The translations under genes and the position numbers were made by a program. A DNA stretch of 13,906 nt, taken from positions 1 to 13,906 of the forward strand of contig JAEWEZ010000045.1 of assembly GCA_023389045.1 (NCBI GenBank), read 5' to 3'. Positions 1 through 7,005 of the stretch are shown here, in pieces. Numbering within the stretch: position 1 is the first letter of the stretch; the number at the start of each line of letters is the position of its first letter. The notes under the pieces were generated by a model, which was given only the letters and a program-made list of their open reading frames with translations, was not told the DNA's origin and made no database searches. This stretch comes from Actinomycetes bacterium. GTDB lineage: Bacteria > Actinomycetota > Actinomycetes > Actinomycetales > Dermabacteraceae.

Positions 1-89
1 TCAGTTCTGCAGAGAACCCGGTGTCGGCGAGGGCGAATCGCTGGCCTGGGTACATGCTTCTTGGCGGCGCGCGGAGGGGCGACGCTCAC
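1..89 (-). CDS. 5' end of a leftward gene, possibly a siderophore-interacting protein (partial)
   Basis: An open minus-strand frame begins at a GTG at 89-87 and runs off the left edge. The 29 visible residues are rich in Pro, Arg and Lys and end in RVLCRT. That resembles the N-terminus of siderophore-interacting FAD/NAD(P)H ferric reductases, where a Pro/Arg-rich stretch precedes an R-V-x-x-x-R-T-E type beta strand. The DtxR-like box at 98-116 sits just upstream in the right place for an iron-repressed promoter, with a TAAGGT hexamer inside it, and fits that guess. There is no clear Shine-Dalgarno sequence. An alternative start is the ATG at 55-53 in another frame, beginning MYPGQRFALADTG, also open to the edge. 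The assignment rests on fewer than 30 residues plus context, so it is tentative. Confidence 0.33.
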   Translation of the reverse strand, partial: MSVAPPRAAKKHVPRPAIRPRRHRVLCRT

Positions 90-97
90 CTCGACAA

Positions 98-116
98 GAA
101 GGCAAGGCTTACCTTA
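98..116 (-). promoter_or_regulatory. DtxR/IdeR-type iron box
   Basis: Read on the plus strand, the core AGGCAAGGCTTACCT matches the invariant positions of the DtxR/IdeR operator pattern AGGnnAGnCTnACCT, with 13 of 19 bases matching the full consensus. On the minus strand a TAAGGT hexamer (TAnnnT) lies inside the box at 116-111, a usual arrangement for iron-repressed promoters. It faces the leftward partial gene. A role for the rightward PH-domain gene is also possible but less likely at that distance. Confidence 0.5.
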
Positions 117-255
117 CTCCTTGGGAACGTCGGTGGCGACCAGGGCATACGGCTCTGCTTGCTGTTTGACATCTCGGACCTGCAGTGACCCCATGCCCCT
201 CTCGCAGGAGTCACGTGCTCAGGCCGCGTGGTTCACAAGCACTACATGTGGATGC

Positions 256-669
256 ATGTCTGCATCGCGTTCAGCCTCGACCTGCTCCTCCGCTCTGAGT
301 CGGAATGAGCTGTTCGCGACGCCCGGCCTGCATCTAGACATCCCCATCGTGCTCGAGCCTGATGAAGATGTGTTCCTCGCGCTTCCCGGGGTCGCCGCGA
401 AATTCCCCAACGTTCTGATTGTTACCGCGTCGCGCGTTCTCCTGGCGAAGGTCGCAGGCCCGTTTAAGCGGGCGACGGTGAGACGCAAGGCTCCGGCGTC
501 CTCCGTCAGGGGCGTGAGCTATCGCCCGGCTCTGTTCACCAGGGTGCATATCCAGGTCCAGGGCAAGCGCGACATCAAGATGCTGCCGCACAGCTCAGAG
601 GACGCCGAGCGGTTCACCCGGGAGATGGAGGAGCTGCTGCGCACCGGTCGCCGTCCCTCTTCATCGTGA
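256..669 (+). CDS. small bacterial PH-domain (YokE/bPH-like) protein
   Basis: From about position 330 the frame encodes a typical bacterial pleckstrin-homology-like domain. It opens with LEPDEDVFLALPG, continues with a strand pair around VLIVTASRVLLAKV and a VRGVSYRP strand, and ends in a helix DAERFTREMEELL. This is the layout of bPH/SHOCT-associated domains of actinobacteria, and the molecular role of those proteins is mostly unknown. No membrane segment or signal peptide is visible. The start is uncertain. The frame is open back to a TTG at 61, but the residues before about 300 look non-coding (many Cys, Ser and Thr), and none of the in-frame starts at 61, 193 or 256 has a good ribosome site. 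I chose the ATG at 256 (137 residues) as the shortest Met start that leaves the domain whole. A degraded or frameshifted 5' end is possible. Confidence 0.55.
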   Translation: MSASRSASTCSSALSRNELFATPGLHLDIPIVLEPDEDVFLALPGVAAKFPNVLIVTASRVLLAKVAGPFKRATVRRKAPASSVRGVSYRPALFTRVHIQVQGKRDIKMLPHSSEDAERFTREMEELLRTGRRPSSS

Positions 670-780
670 TGTAGCAGGTGTGACTCGCGAGCTGGAAGCG
701 GGAGCTCGCGCAGCTTGCCGCTTTCTACCGCACGGCCGCGCGCACGAGGGCCCTCTAGCCGCTTGCTCCGCTGCCCCTTC

Positions 781-854
781 ACAAAAGGGGCCTCCAGCCG
801 CACACGCTGAAGAAAATCTCCAGCACATGCCGCCACAGGCCCCTTTCGGGCACA
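781..854. repeat. copy A of a ~74-bp palindrome-ended intergenic repeat
   Basis: This stretch aligns without gaps to 3524-3597, with about 64 of 74 bases identical. The ends form an inverted repeat: AAAGGGGCCT at 784-793 pairs with AGGCCCCTTT at 837-846. Here it lies between the convergent ends of the PH-domain gene (669) and the MFS gene (876), where the 10-bp stem could also end transcription in either direction. It is probably a REP/MITE-like extragenic element. Confidence 0.7.
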
Positions 855-875
855 CCCTCTCAGCAGCGCCTGCGG

Positions 876-2204
876 TCACAACCTCCGCCACCGGCCGGAA
901 CGCCACACATCGCGCCAGGGCGGCACCGTCTGCCCGTTGGCCGCCATCTTGCGGCGAAGGCGCCGTCGGCTGATCAACATCCCCGCCACACCGATGGCCA
1001 GCAGCGGAAGCTGTATCGCGAAGGCCACCCGGAAAGAGGCCAGGTCATAGACCCCGTCGGGGCGCAGCGTATCGAGCACCAACCCGATGAGGAGGATCGC
1101 GAGCAAGCCGCCCAGGAAGCCACCCATGATCACCACTCCGGTGGCGGTGCCCATGCGGTGCCGCGCCAGGTCGGTGCGCGGGAAGTCGAAGCCCACATTG
1201 GAGCCCGGTCCGCCGATCGAAAGTCCTGTGACCAGCAGAATCAGCAGCCACAGCGGAGCCGGCCCCGGCCACAGGAGCAAGGCAATCAGCGGCACCGCGA
1301 TCGAACCGACGATCATGAGAACGAGCGTGGAACGTCGCAGCGGATGGCGTTGCGTGAGAGCACCCACGAGCGGCCCCGCCACCACCGAGGCCACCACGAG
1401 CACCGTCATCACACCGGAGGCTGCAGGCCGACTGAGCCCCTCCCCCGCAATCAGGTACGGGTAGCCCCACATCATCGCGAACACAATCCCCGGGAAACCC
1501 GAGGTGAAGTGGATGAAGAAACCGAGCTGCGTGGCGGGGTGGCGCACGATGCGCCCCACCTGCGCGGGGATGCGTCGAAGGCGCGGGGCGGGGCGGCGCG
1601 ACCGTGCTCCCGGCGGCAGGGGCCGGATCATCAGCACGGCGGCGAGGACCATCACCGCGGCGGTCGCGGCGCAGGCCGTGAAGGCGGTTCCCCAGCCGTG
1701 ATGCACGAGAAGCATGGCGAAGGGCACGGCAGAGAGGATCTGCCCGCTTTGCCCGAGGATGCCGGTGAGCTGCGTCAGTAGGGGAACCCGGGCAGCCGGG
1801 AACCAGGCGGGGACGAGGCGGATGGCGGAGCCGAAGGTGAGGGCGTCGCCGCCGCCCACGATGACGCGGGCGACGATGGCGGTGGGCACGTCGGCCGTGA
1901 CGGCCAGCAGGAGTTGTCCCGACGCCATGAGGACGGCGCCGACGACGATCGTCACGCGCGCCCCGAAGCGGTCAAGCAGCAGGCCAGCGGGGATTTGGGC
2001 GAGCGCGTACACCAGAATCTGCACCACCACGAAGGTGGAGACGAGCGTGGCGGATGCACCGAAGCGTTCCACGGCGTCCAGACCGGCCACACCCATGGTG
2101 GTGCGTTGCAGCACGGCGGAGGAGTATGCGAGCAGCGCCGTGATCCATACGGCGTAGGCGCGTTTCGGGGTCGATCCGCTGGGGGCGTGCGCCCAGATCG
2201 ACAT
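876..2204 (-). CDS. MFS transporter
   Basis: A 442-residue integral membrane protein with about twelve hydrophobic segments, the usual size for the major facilitator superfamily. The loop after the second segment carries the family motif A in the form LLLDRFGARVTIV. It has Gly-rich segments typical of the fold, such as VARVIVGGGDALTFGSAIR and GVVIMGGFLGGLLAIL, and a basic cytoplasmic tail (RRRLRRK). The substrate cannot be read from the sequence. The start at 2204 is chosen because AGGAGG lies six bases upstream of that ATG; the frame is open further to 2303, but without such a site. It lies 120 bases downstream of the pat gene on the same strand, so the two may be cotranscribed, with this gene translated from its own strong ribosome site. 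A link to aromatic amino or keto acid transport is only a guess from position. Confidence 0.9.
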   Translation of the reverse strand: MSIWAHAPSGSTPKRAYAVWITALLAYSSAVLQRTTMGVAGLDAVERFGASATLVSTFVVVQILVYALAQIPAGLLLDRFGARVTIVVGAVLMASGQLLLAVTADVPTAIVARVIVGGGDALTFGSAIRLVPAWFPAARVPLLTQLTGILGQSGQILSAVPFAMLLVHHGWGTAFTACAATAAVMVLAAVLMIRPLPPGARSRRPAPRLRRIPAQVGRIVRHPATQLGFFIHFTSGFPGIVFAMMWGYPYLIAGEGLSRPAASGVMTVLVVASVVAGPLVGALTQRHPLRRSTLVLMIVGSIAVPLIALLLWPGPAPLWLLILLVTGLSIGGPGSNVGFDFPRTDLARHRMGTATGVVIMGGFLGGLLAILLIGLVLDTLRPDGVYDLASFRVAFAIQLPLLAIGVAGMLISRRRLRRKMAANGQTVPPWRDVWRSGRWRRL

Positions 2205-2324
2205 GCGGTTCCTCCTCATGGCGCGGCAAGGCAGGTGCCGCGTCAGCGAGGCGGCGCCTGCGTCGGCTGGTCCCTCCCACCGTATCGCGCGCTGATGCCG
2301 CACTGATACCGCGCGGCGTCGAGG

Positions 2325-3431
2325 TCAATGCTCGGCTTGGCGCCACTCCCGTGCGATCTGGATCAGCAGATCGTTCGCTTCCTGCTCGGCGATCGTGACG
2401 CGGGCGCCCTCCCCCAGGAAGGGCCGCACGATCAGACCGCGCTGCTCGCAGAAGGCGGCGAAGTCGGCGGTCCGCTCGCCGAGCGGGAAGTACACGAAGT
2501 TCCCGCGGGAACGCGGCAGATCCCAGCCGTCTGCGGCGAGCGCGTCTTGCACCCGGTCGCGTTCCGAGCACAGCCATTCGGCACGCTTGACCAGTTCACG
2601 CTGCGCTTCCGGGTCGAGGGAGGCGAAGGCCGCGGCCTGCGCCGGCAGGCTCGCCCCGAAGGGCACGCTGACCTTGACGAGCGCCGTGGCCAGCACCGGA
2701 TGTGCCACGGCGTAGCCGATCCGCAGACCCGCGAGGCCCTGCATTTTGGAGAAGGTGCGCAGCAGCACCACATTCGAGTAAGCGTGGAAAAGCGCCTCGG
2801 TGTCGAGCACGGTGGCGGGGTCGTCGAACTCGCGGTAGGCCTCGTCGATTCCGACCACCACATGCGCGGGCACTTTCTGCAGGAAGGCCTGCATCTGCTC
2901 GGTGGTGATGCTGGTGCCGGAGGGGTTATTCGGGGTGCAGACCAGCACAAGCTTGGTGCGCTCGGTGATCGCGGCGGCCATCGCGTCGAGGTCGTGCTCG
3001 TGGGTGGCGGTGAGCGGCACGGGCACGCTGGTGCCGCCGTGGGCACCGACCAGGATTGGGTACGCCTCGAAGGACCGCCAGGCATAGACCACCTCATCGC
3101 CCTGGTCGACGAGGGCGCGGATGAGGTCGCCGATGACGGCGGAGGAGCCGGTGGAGACGGCAATCTGGGCGGGGGTAACGCCATGCCGTTCGCTCAGCGC
3201 CGTGCGCAGGGCAAGGCAGCCCATATCGGGGTAGCGGTTGGCGTGACGGATCGCGTCGATCGCGGCGGCTTCGACGGCGGGCAGGGGCTCGAACGGCGAC
3301 TCGTTCGAGGAGACCTTGTACACGGTGCGGCCTGCGGTATCGGGCACGGCGCCGGGAATGTAGGCGGGCAGGTGCTCGAGGCAGGCGCGGGGGCGGATCG
3401 ACTCGGCGGGGGTGGCGGCGTCGGCGGTCAT
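2325..3431 (-). CDS. pat: aromatic amino acid / histidinol-phosphate-type aminotransferase
   Basis: A 368-residue fold-type I PLP aminotransferase of the HisC/Pat group. Visible motifs: SSNESPFEPLP near residue 41, NRYPDMGC at 65-72, the PLP-binding STGSS loop around 93, PNNPSG at 167-172, DEAY at 196-199, and the Schiff-base lysine Lys229 in TFSKMQGLAGLRIGY. A late Arg in GARVTIAEQEAND is in the position of the carboxylate-binding arginine. The wording around these motifs (GDEVVYAWRSFEAYP, VPFGASLPAQAAAFASLD) follows the mycobacterial Pat (HisC2) type, which transaminates phenylpyruvate and related keto acids. HisC activity cannot be excluded. No other his genes lie nearby, which favours pat. 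The TACGCT hexamer six bases before the ATG suggests a leaderless transcript. The MFS gene follows on the same strand. Confidence 0.9.
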   Translation of the reverse strand: MTADAATPAESIRPRACLEHLPAYIPGAVPDTAGRTVYKVSSNESPFEPLPAVEAAAIDAIRHANRYPDMGCLALRTALSERHGVTPAQIAVSTGSSAVIGDLIRALVDQGDEVVYAWRSFEAYPILVGAHGGTSVPVPLTATHEHDLDAMAAAITERTKLVLVCTPNNPSGTSITTEQMQAFLQKVPAHVVVGIDEAYREFDDPATVLDTEALFHAYSNVVLLRTFSKMQGLAGLRIGYAVAHPVLATALVKVSVPFGASLPAQAAAFASLDPEAQRELVKRAEWLCSERDRVQDALAADGWDLPRSRGNFVYFPLGERTADFAAFCEQRGLIVRPFLGEGARVTIAEQEANDLLIQIAREWRQAEH

Positions 3432-3437
3432 GGTTCC

Positions 3438-3443
3438 AGCGTA
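3438..3443 (-). promoter_or_regulatory. -10 hexamer of pat, leaderless layout
   Basis: TACGCT, matching the actinobacterial TAnnnT -10 pattern, ends exactly six bases before the pat ATG (3431). Transcription would therefore begin at or next to the start codon. No good Shine-Dalgarno sequence is present, and a matching -35 is not evident. The same hexamer stands seven bases before the rhodanese gene. Confidence 0.55.
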
Positions 3444-3523
3444 TTCCTGCTGAGGCGCTGGCGGCAGGGCTGTTCATGAGTGGGGGTGGGGGCGAGCGGG
3501 GTGGGGTGGCAGGCAAGCCGCGC

Positions 3524-3597
3524 ACAAAAAGGGCCTCCAGCCGCACACACCGAAGATTTCCTCCGGCACCTGCCGCCACAGGCCCCTTTCGTGCACG
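3524..3597. repeat. copy B of the ~74-bp intergenic repeat
   Basis: Ungapped match to 781-854 with about ten mismatches. Most of the differences cluster in the middle (around 3549-3573), while the two arms are nearly unchanged. The left arm has one base altered, so the terminal inverted repeat is slightly imperfect. Unlike copy A it lies between divergent promoters, so a terminator role alone does not explain it. Confidence 0.7.
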
Positions 3598-3665
3598 CGG
3601 GCAAACAGCAATGGATCCCGCGCCGCACAGTGCAACCCCGCTAAACACGAACACCTCCCCACACC

Positions 3666-3767
3666 CCGGCTCCACAGCCCCGGCCCCGCACACCCGGCCC
3701 CGCGCACCCGGCCACTACCCCGGCCCCACACCCCCGGCCCCGCACACCCGGTCCCGCGCACCCGGCC
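3666..3767. repeat. 14-bp tandem repeat array upstream of purB
   Basis: About seven units of the form CCGGCCCCGCACAC begin at 3666, 3680, 3694, 3708, 3720, 3734 and 3748, with a partial unit at 3762. The unit starting at 3708 is shortened to 12 bases. A larger block of 36 bases (3678-3713) recurs at 3732-3767 with one change, which suggests a later duplication of several units. The array ends only eight bases before the purB -10 hexamer and would cover its -35 region. Confidence 0.8.
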
Positions 3768-3774
3768 GAGATGG

Positions 3775-3780
3775 GACAAT
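3775..3780 (+). promoter_or_regulatory. -10 hexamer of purB, leaderless layout
   Basis: GACAAT matches the key second and sixth positions of TAnnnT and ends six bases before the purB ATG, the same spacing as at pat and the SDR gene. No clear Shine-Dalgarno sequence precedes the ATG. The first T of the consensus is missing, so the call is modest. Confidence 0.4.
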
Positions 3781-3786
3781 GCCGCC

Positions 3787-5229
3787 ATGGCTCACTCCTT
3801 CGCCTCGCTGAACCCGCCGATCGCCCTCACTCCTCTGGACGGCCGCTACCGCGCCCAGGTGGCGCCGCTGGTGGATCACCTGTCTGAAGCCGCCCTGAAC
3901 CGCTGCCGCCTCGTAGTGGAAACGGAATGGGTGATTCACCTGCTCGATCAGGGCGCGATCCCCGGCCTGCGCTCACTCTCCGCTGAGGAGAAGGCGCTGC
4001 TGCGCGCGATCCCGGAGGAGTTTGGCGCCGAGGGCATCGCCGAGCACGCGGAGATCGAGAAGGAGACGGTGCACGACGTCAAAGCCGTCGAGTACTACAT
4101 CAAGCGTCGCCTGGCCGGCACCTCGTTGGAGCCGCTGGCCGAGGTCGTGCACATCTACTGCACGAGCGAGGACGTCAATAACCTGTCCTACGCGCTGATG
4201 GTCAAGGGCGCGGTGGAGCAGGTGTGGCTGCCGGCGCTGCGTGAGGTGATTGCGGATCTGGAGACGCTGGCCCGGCAGACGGCGGAGGTGCCGATGCTGT
4301 CGCGCACGCATGGCCAGCCGGCCACGCCGACCACGCTCGGCAAGGAGATGGCGGTGTTCGTGCATCGTCTGCGCCGCCAGGTGGCGCGGATCGAGGGCGA
4401 TGAGTACCTCGGCAAGATCAACGGCGCGACCGGTACTTTTGCCGCGCATGCGGTGTCGGTTCCGGGCACGGATTGGCAGGCGGTGGCGCGTTCCTTCGTG
4501 GAGGGGCTTGGCCTTACCTGGAATCCGTTGACCACGCAGATCGAGTCGCATGACTGGCAGGCGGAGCTGTATTCGGATGTGGCGCGGGCCGGCCGGATCC
4601 TGCATAACCTCGCCACGGATGTGTGGACGTACATTTCGCTTGGCTATTTCCGTCAGCGGCTGTCGGCGCAGGGCGGCACGGGGTCTTCGACGATGCCGCA
4701 TAAGGTCAACCCGATTCGTTTCGAGAATGCGGAGGCCAATCTGGAGGTGTCTGGCGCACTGTTCGATGTGCTGGCGCAGACCCTGGTCACTTCGCGTTTG
4801 CAGCGTGACCTGACGGATTCGACGACGCAGCGCAATGTGGGCCCGGCCTTCGGTCATTCCCTTCTGGCAATCTCCAATATCAAGCGTGGCCTGGCTGGCC
4901 TGGACGTGGATGCGGAGGCCATGGACCGCGACCTCGATGCCAACTGGGAGGTGCTCGGCGAGGCGGTCCAGTCGGTGATGCGCACCCTGGGCGTGCAGGG
5001 CGTGGAGGGTATGGAGAACCCGTATGAGCGTCTGAAGGAGCTCACGCGCGGGCAGCGCGTGGATGGCGAGGCCATGCGCGCTTTTGTTCGTGACCTGGGG
5101 CTTCCGGCCGAGGAGCAGGAGCGTCTGCTCGAGCTGACGCCGCAGCGCTATGTCGGTCTCGCGCAGGATCTGGTGGCGCATCTGGATGCCGGCAAGGATG
5201 ATCCCGCCGCGGAGGGGGCTGGGTTGTGA
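3787..5229 (+). CDS. purB: adenylosuccinate lyase
   Basis: A 480-residue member of the fumarase/aspartase superfamily, of the E. coli PurB type (about 456 residues there). It acts twice in purine synthesis, splitting fumarate from SAICAR and from adenylosuccinate. The start region reads ALTPLDGRYRAQV, like the family's SPVDGRY. The general-acid/base histidine region is SRTHGQPATPTTLGKEMA (His175). The flexible catalytic loop and family signature GSSTMPHKVNP begins at residue 299, with the catalytic serine among Ser300/301. The ATG is preceded by a -10-like hexamer and no ribosome site, so it may be leaderless. Its TGA overlaps the GTG of the next gene by four bases, so translation of the regulator is probably coupled to it. 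No other pur genes are in view. Confidence 0.96.
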   Translation: MAHSFASLNPPIALTPLDGRYRAQVAPLVDHLSEAALNRCRLVVETEWVIHLLDQGAIPGLRSLSAEEKALLRAIPEEFGAEGIAEHAEIEKETVHDVKAVEYYIKRRLAGTSLEPLAEVVHIYCTSEDVNNLSYALMVKGAVEQVWLPALREVIADLETLARQTAEVPMLSRTHGQPATPTTLGKEMAVFVHRLRRQVARIEGDEYLGKINGATGTFAAHAVSVPGTDWQAVARSFVEGLGLTWNPLTTQIESHDWQAELYSDVARAGRILHNLATDVWTYISLGYFRQRLSAQGGTGSSTMPHKVNPIRFENAEANLEVSGALFDVLAQTLVTSRLQRDLTDSTTQRNVGPAFGHSLLAISNIKRGLAGLDVDAEAMDRDLDANWEVLGEAVQSVMRTLGVQGVEGMENPYERLKELTRGQRVDGEAMRAFVRDLGLPAEEQERLLELTPQRYVGLAQDLVAHLDAGKDDPAAEGAGL

Positions 5230-5714
5230 GTGCCGACGGGTCGTGTTGCGGCGCCTCGGGGCGGGTTCCTGCCGCTGGTAAGCAGGCCGCGACGGGGTCG
5301 ACGACGGGTGCCGACGCTGATGCAGCCAACGCCACCCCTCTCGACGCCGCCGCCCTCGATGCTGCTGCCCTTGATACCGCCGCTCCCTCTGGCATCGGCC
5401 CCGACGCGACAGGCCACGACGCGGGGGCGCCGAGCCCCGGCTACCACGAGACCAAGGCGGCGTATCTGCGGCGTCTGCGCCTGATCGAGGGTCAGGTGCG
5501 GGGCTTGCAGCGGATGGTCGAGGAAGACACGTACTGCATTGACGTGCTGACGCAGGTGGCGGCAACGACGCGTGCCCTGCAGTCGGTGGCCACGGCTCTG
5601 GTGGATGACCACATTCATCACTGTGTGCATCACGCGGCCGCATCGGGCGACCCCGATGTGCTGGAGCAGAAGATGGATGAAGTGATGACCGCGGTGAAGC
5701 GACTGCTGAAGTGA
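5226..5714 (+). CDS. CsoR-family metal-sensing repressor with long disordered N-terminus
   Basis: 162 residues. From about residue 72 the protein is a DUF156/CsoR four-helix sensor: a helix with RRLRLIEGQVRGLQRMVEE, then YCIDVLTQ, then DDHIHHC. The copper ligands of M. tuberculosis CsoR (Cys36, His61, Cys65) have counterparts at Cys104, His129 and Cys133 with identical spacing, and Tyr103 and Glu152 match the second-shell Tyr and Glu. Cu(I) sensing is therefore the likeliest function, though related sensors for other ligands share parts of this set. Residues 1-71 are an unusual Ala/Asp/Gly/Thr-rich extension with a Cys pair at 7-8 and a DAAAL repeat near 40-52. No later Met or Val start exists in frame, and GGAGG lies upstream of the GTG, so the extension seems real. 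No copper exporter or chaperone gene is adjacent. Confidence 0.87.
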   Translation: MSADGSCCGASGRVPAAGKQAATGSTTGADADAANATPLDAAALDAAALDTAAPSGIGPDATGHDAGAPSPGYHETKAAYLRRLRLIEGQVRGLQRMVEEDTYCIDVLTQVAATTRALQSVATALVDDHIHHCVHHAAASGDPDVLEQKMDEVMTAVKRLLK

Positions 5715-6757
5715 CTGGCCGCGGCACGCCACCCGCTGAGAATCCGGAACGGTCTACACCGCAGGCTCCCGGCCGGCGTGGCGGGCACGGCAACATCCCG
5801 CCAACCACCGCCCGTCGCGGGCGCCCCGGCATATCCGCCCCCTCACTAGACAGCCCCGCATCGCCTCCTGCTGTGCAGCCGTCCTCCGTGTCGCCTCTTC
5901 CCAAGCCACCCTGCTCTCCCTCGGCCAGTCCCGATCCGAGGACGCCCGAGATCATGACCCGTCTCTCTGCGGCGCACCCCTTGTCGCGAGAGTTCTTCCA
6001 CCGCCCGGTGCTGGAACTCGCACCGCTTCTCCTGGGCTGTGTGCTGGTGGGGCGCGGGGTGGCGCTTCGCATCACCGAGGTCGAGGCGTACAACGGCAGT
6101 GACGATCCGGGCTCACATGCTTTCCGCGGCCTCACCAGGCACAATGCGACGATGTTCGGCCCGCCGGGGCATCTGTACGTGTACCGGCATATGGGGCTGC
6201 ATTCGTGCATGAATGTGGTTGCGGATGCGGAGGGTATCGGCACGGGATGTCTGCTGCGCGCGGGTGAGGTGCTTGCGGGCGTTGATGTGGCGTGGGAGCG
6301 CCGACGGGCCAGTGGCGTCTGCCGCGCGGAGCGGGACCTGGCACGCGGCCCAGGTCGAGCCACGGTGGCCTGCGGGGTGACCTGGCAGGACGATGGCCTC
6401 GATCTGTGTGGCGAGGCCCCGTCAGCCCCGTTCCACGGCACGCCCGTTCCCGAGATCTCGCTCCACCCCTCTGCTGCGGGCCCCTCCGGCGGTGAGCCCC
6501 CGTCGGCCCTCTCCCCTGCGTTGAGCCTGCTGCACTCCTCCGGTTTCCGTATCGTCGGTCGGATCGCGGAGGCGGACCATCCCAGCGCCGAGGCTTCCCC
6601 GCACCTCACCACCGCGCCCACCGCACCGCATCCGCTGCTCGCCACTGGCCCGCGCATCGGGCTGCGCGAAGAGGCCTCTGACCCGCAGCGTTTCCCGTGG
6701 CGCTTCCGGATCGCCGGGGACCGTACGGTCTCTGGCCCGGGCGCGTTGAACCGCTGA
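5711..6757 (+). CDS. 3-methyladenine DNA glycosylase (AAG/MPG family)
   Basis: Excises alkylated purines in base-excision repair. The conserved core starts around residue 82 (ATG at 5954). It shows REFFHRPVLELAPLLLGC, the catalytic EVEAY segment (Glu125 and Tyr127 in this numbering), GSHAFRG (His136), MFGPPGHLYVY and CMNVV, and ends with GPRIGLREEA and PWRFRIAGDRTVS. The residue matching the intercalating Tyr162 of human AAG appears to be Met161. A Ser/Pro-rich insertion of about 40 residues lies before the C-terminal part. The start is ambiguous. The GTG at 5711 overlaps the csoR stop by four bases, just as csoR overlaps purB, but gives 81 disordered Pro/Ser/Arg-rich residues. The ATG at 5954, with GAGGA eleven bases upstream, gives 267 residues, nearer the family's usual ~200. 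Confidence 0.88.
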   Translation: MTGRGTPPAENPERSTPQAPGRRGGHGNIPPTTARRGRPGISAPSLDSPASPPAVQPSSVSPLPKPPCSPSASPDPRTPEIMTRLSAAHPLSREFFHRPVLELAPLLLGCVLVGRGVALRITEVEAYNGSDDPGSHAFRGLTRHNATMFGPPGHLYVYRHMGLHSCMNVVADAEGIGTGCLLRAGEVLAGVDVAWERRRASGVCRAERDLARGPGRATVACGVTWQDDGLDLCGEAPSAPFHGTPVPEISLHPSAAGPSGGEPPSALSPALSLLHSSGFRIVGRIAEADHPSAEASPHLTTAPTAPHPLLATGPRIGLREEASDPQRFPWRFRIAGDRTVSGPGALNR

Positions 6758-6766
6758 TCGCAGGCA

Positions 6767-6862
6767 CGTCCCGCGCCCCGTCCAACACCGCGTCCCGCGC
6801 CCCATCCCTCACCCCGTCCCGCACCCGGCCCAGCTCCCCGTCCCGCTCCCCGGATGCCAGCG
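6767..6862. repeat. four tandem 24-bp units upstream of ppdK
   Basis: Degenerate units beginning CGTCCCGC start at 6767, 6791, 6815 and 6839, an exact 24-base period. The first two share 16 of 17 leading bases; the third and fourth have drifted. The array fills the gap between the glycosylase stop and the ppdK start. The 24-base period is a multiple of three, and one frame runs open through it into ppdK, but that frame has no ribosome site. Confidence 0.7.
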
Positions 6863-7005
6863 CTCAGGTGCCGGGACGAACGCCCGGCCGGCCCCTCCAT
6901 CCCAGTCCTACCCTGGTGCTCGAGCGCGATGACGCGCTGCCCGGGGCGCCGTGCCGCTCCCCGGATCACCCACTCCCCGCGGCGGGACAGGATCGAAGGG
7001 CGCCG

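Larger units (their letters stand above)
3432..3786. other. divergent promoter region between pat and purB
   Basis: This 355-base stretch has no gene. From left to right it holds the pat -10 hexamer, a G-rich run at 3480-3510, repeat element copy B (3524-3597), a 14-bp C/G-rich tandem array (3666-3767) and the purB -10 hexamer. Short frames reading through the repeat on the minus strand look like translated repeat, not genes. Confidence 0.75.

Noticed and set aside
228..308. Short hydrophobic frame ending at 308 just before the PH-domain coding region.
   Set aside because: Only about 25 residues and no ribosome site; at most a hint that the PH gene's 5' end is frameshifted.
3666..3767. Possible CRISPR array.
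   Set aside because: Units are 14 bases and directly adjacent with no unique spacers; this is a simple tandem repeat, and no cas genes are present.
6697..7005. N-terminal extension of ppdK back to 6697.
   Set aside because: It overlaps the glycosylase gene and translates the 24-bp tandem repeat. A ribosome site and the family N-terminus place the start at 7006/7009.
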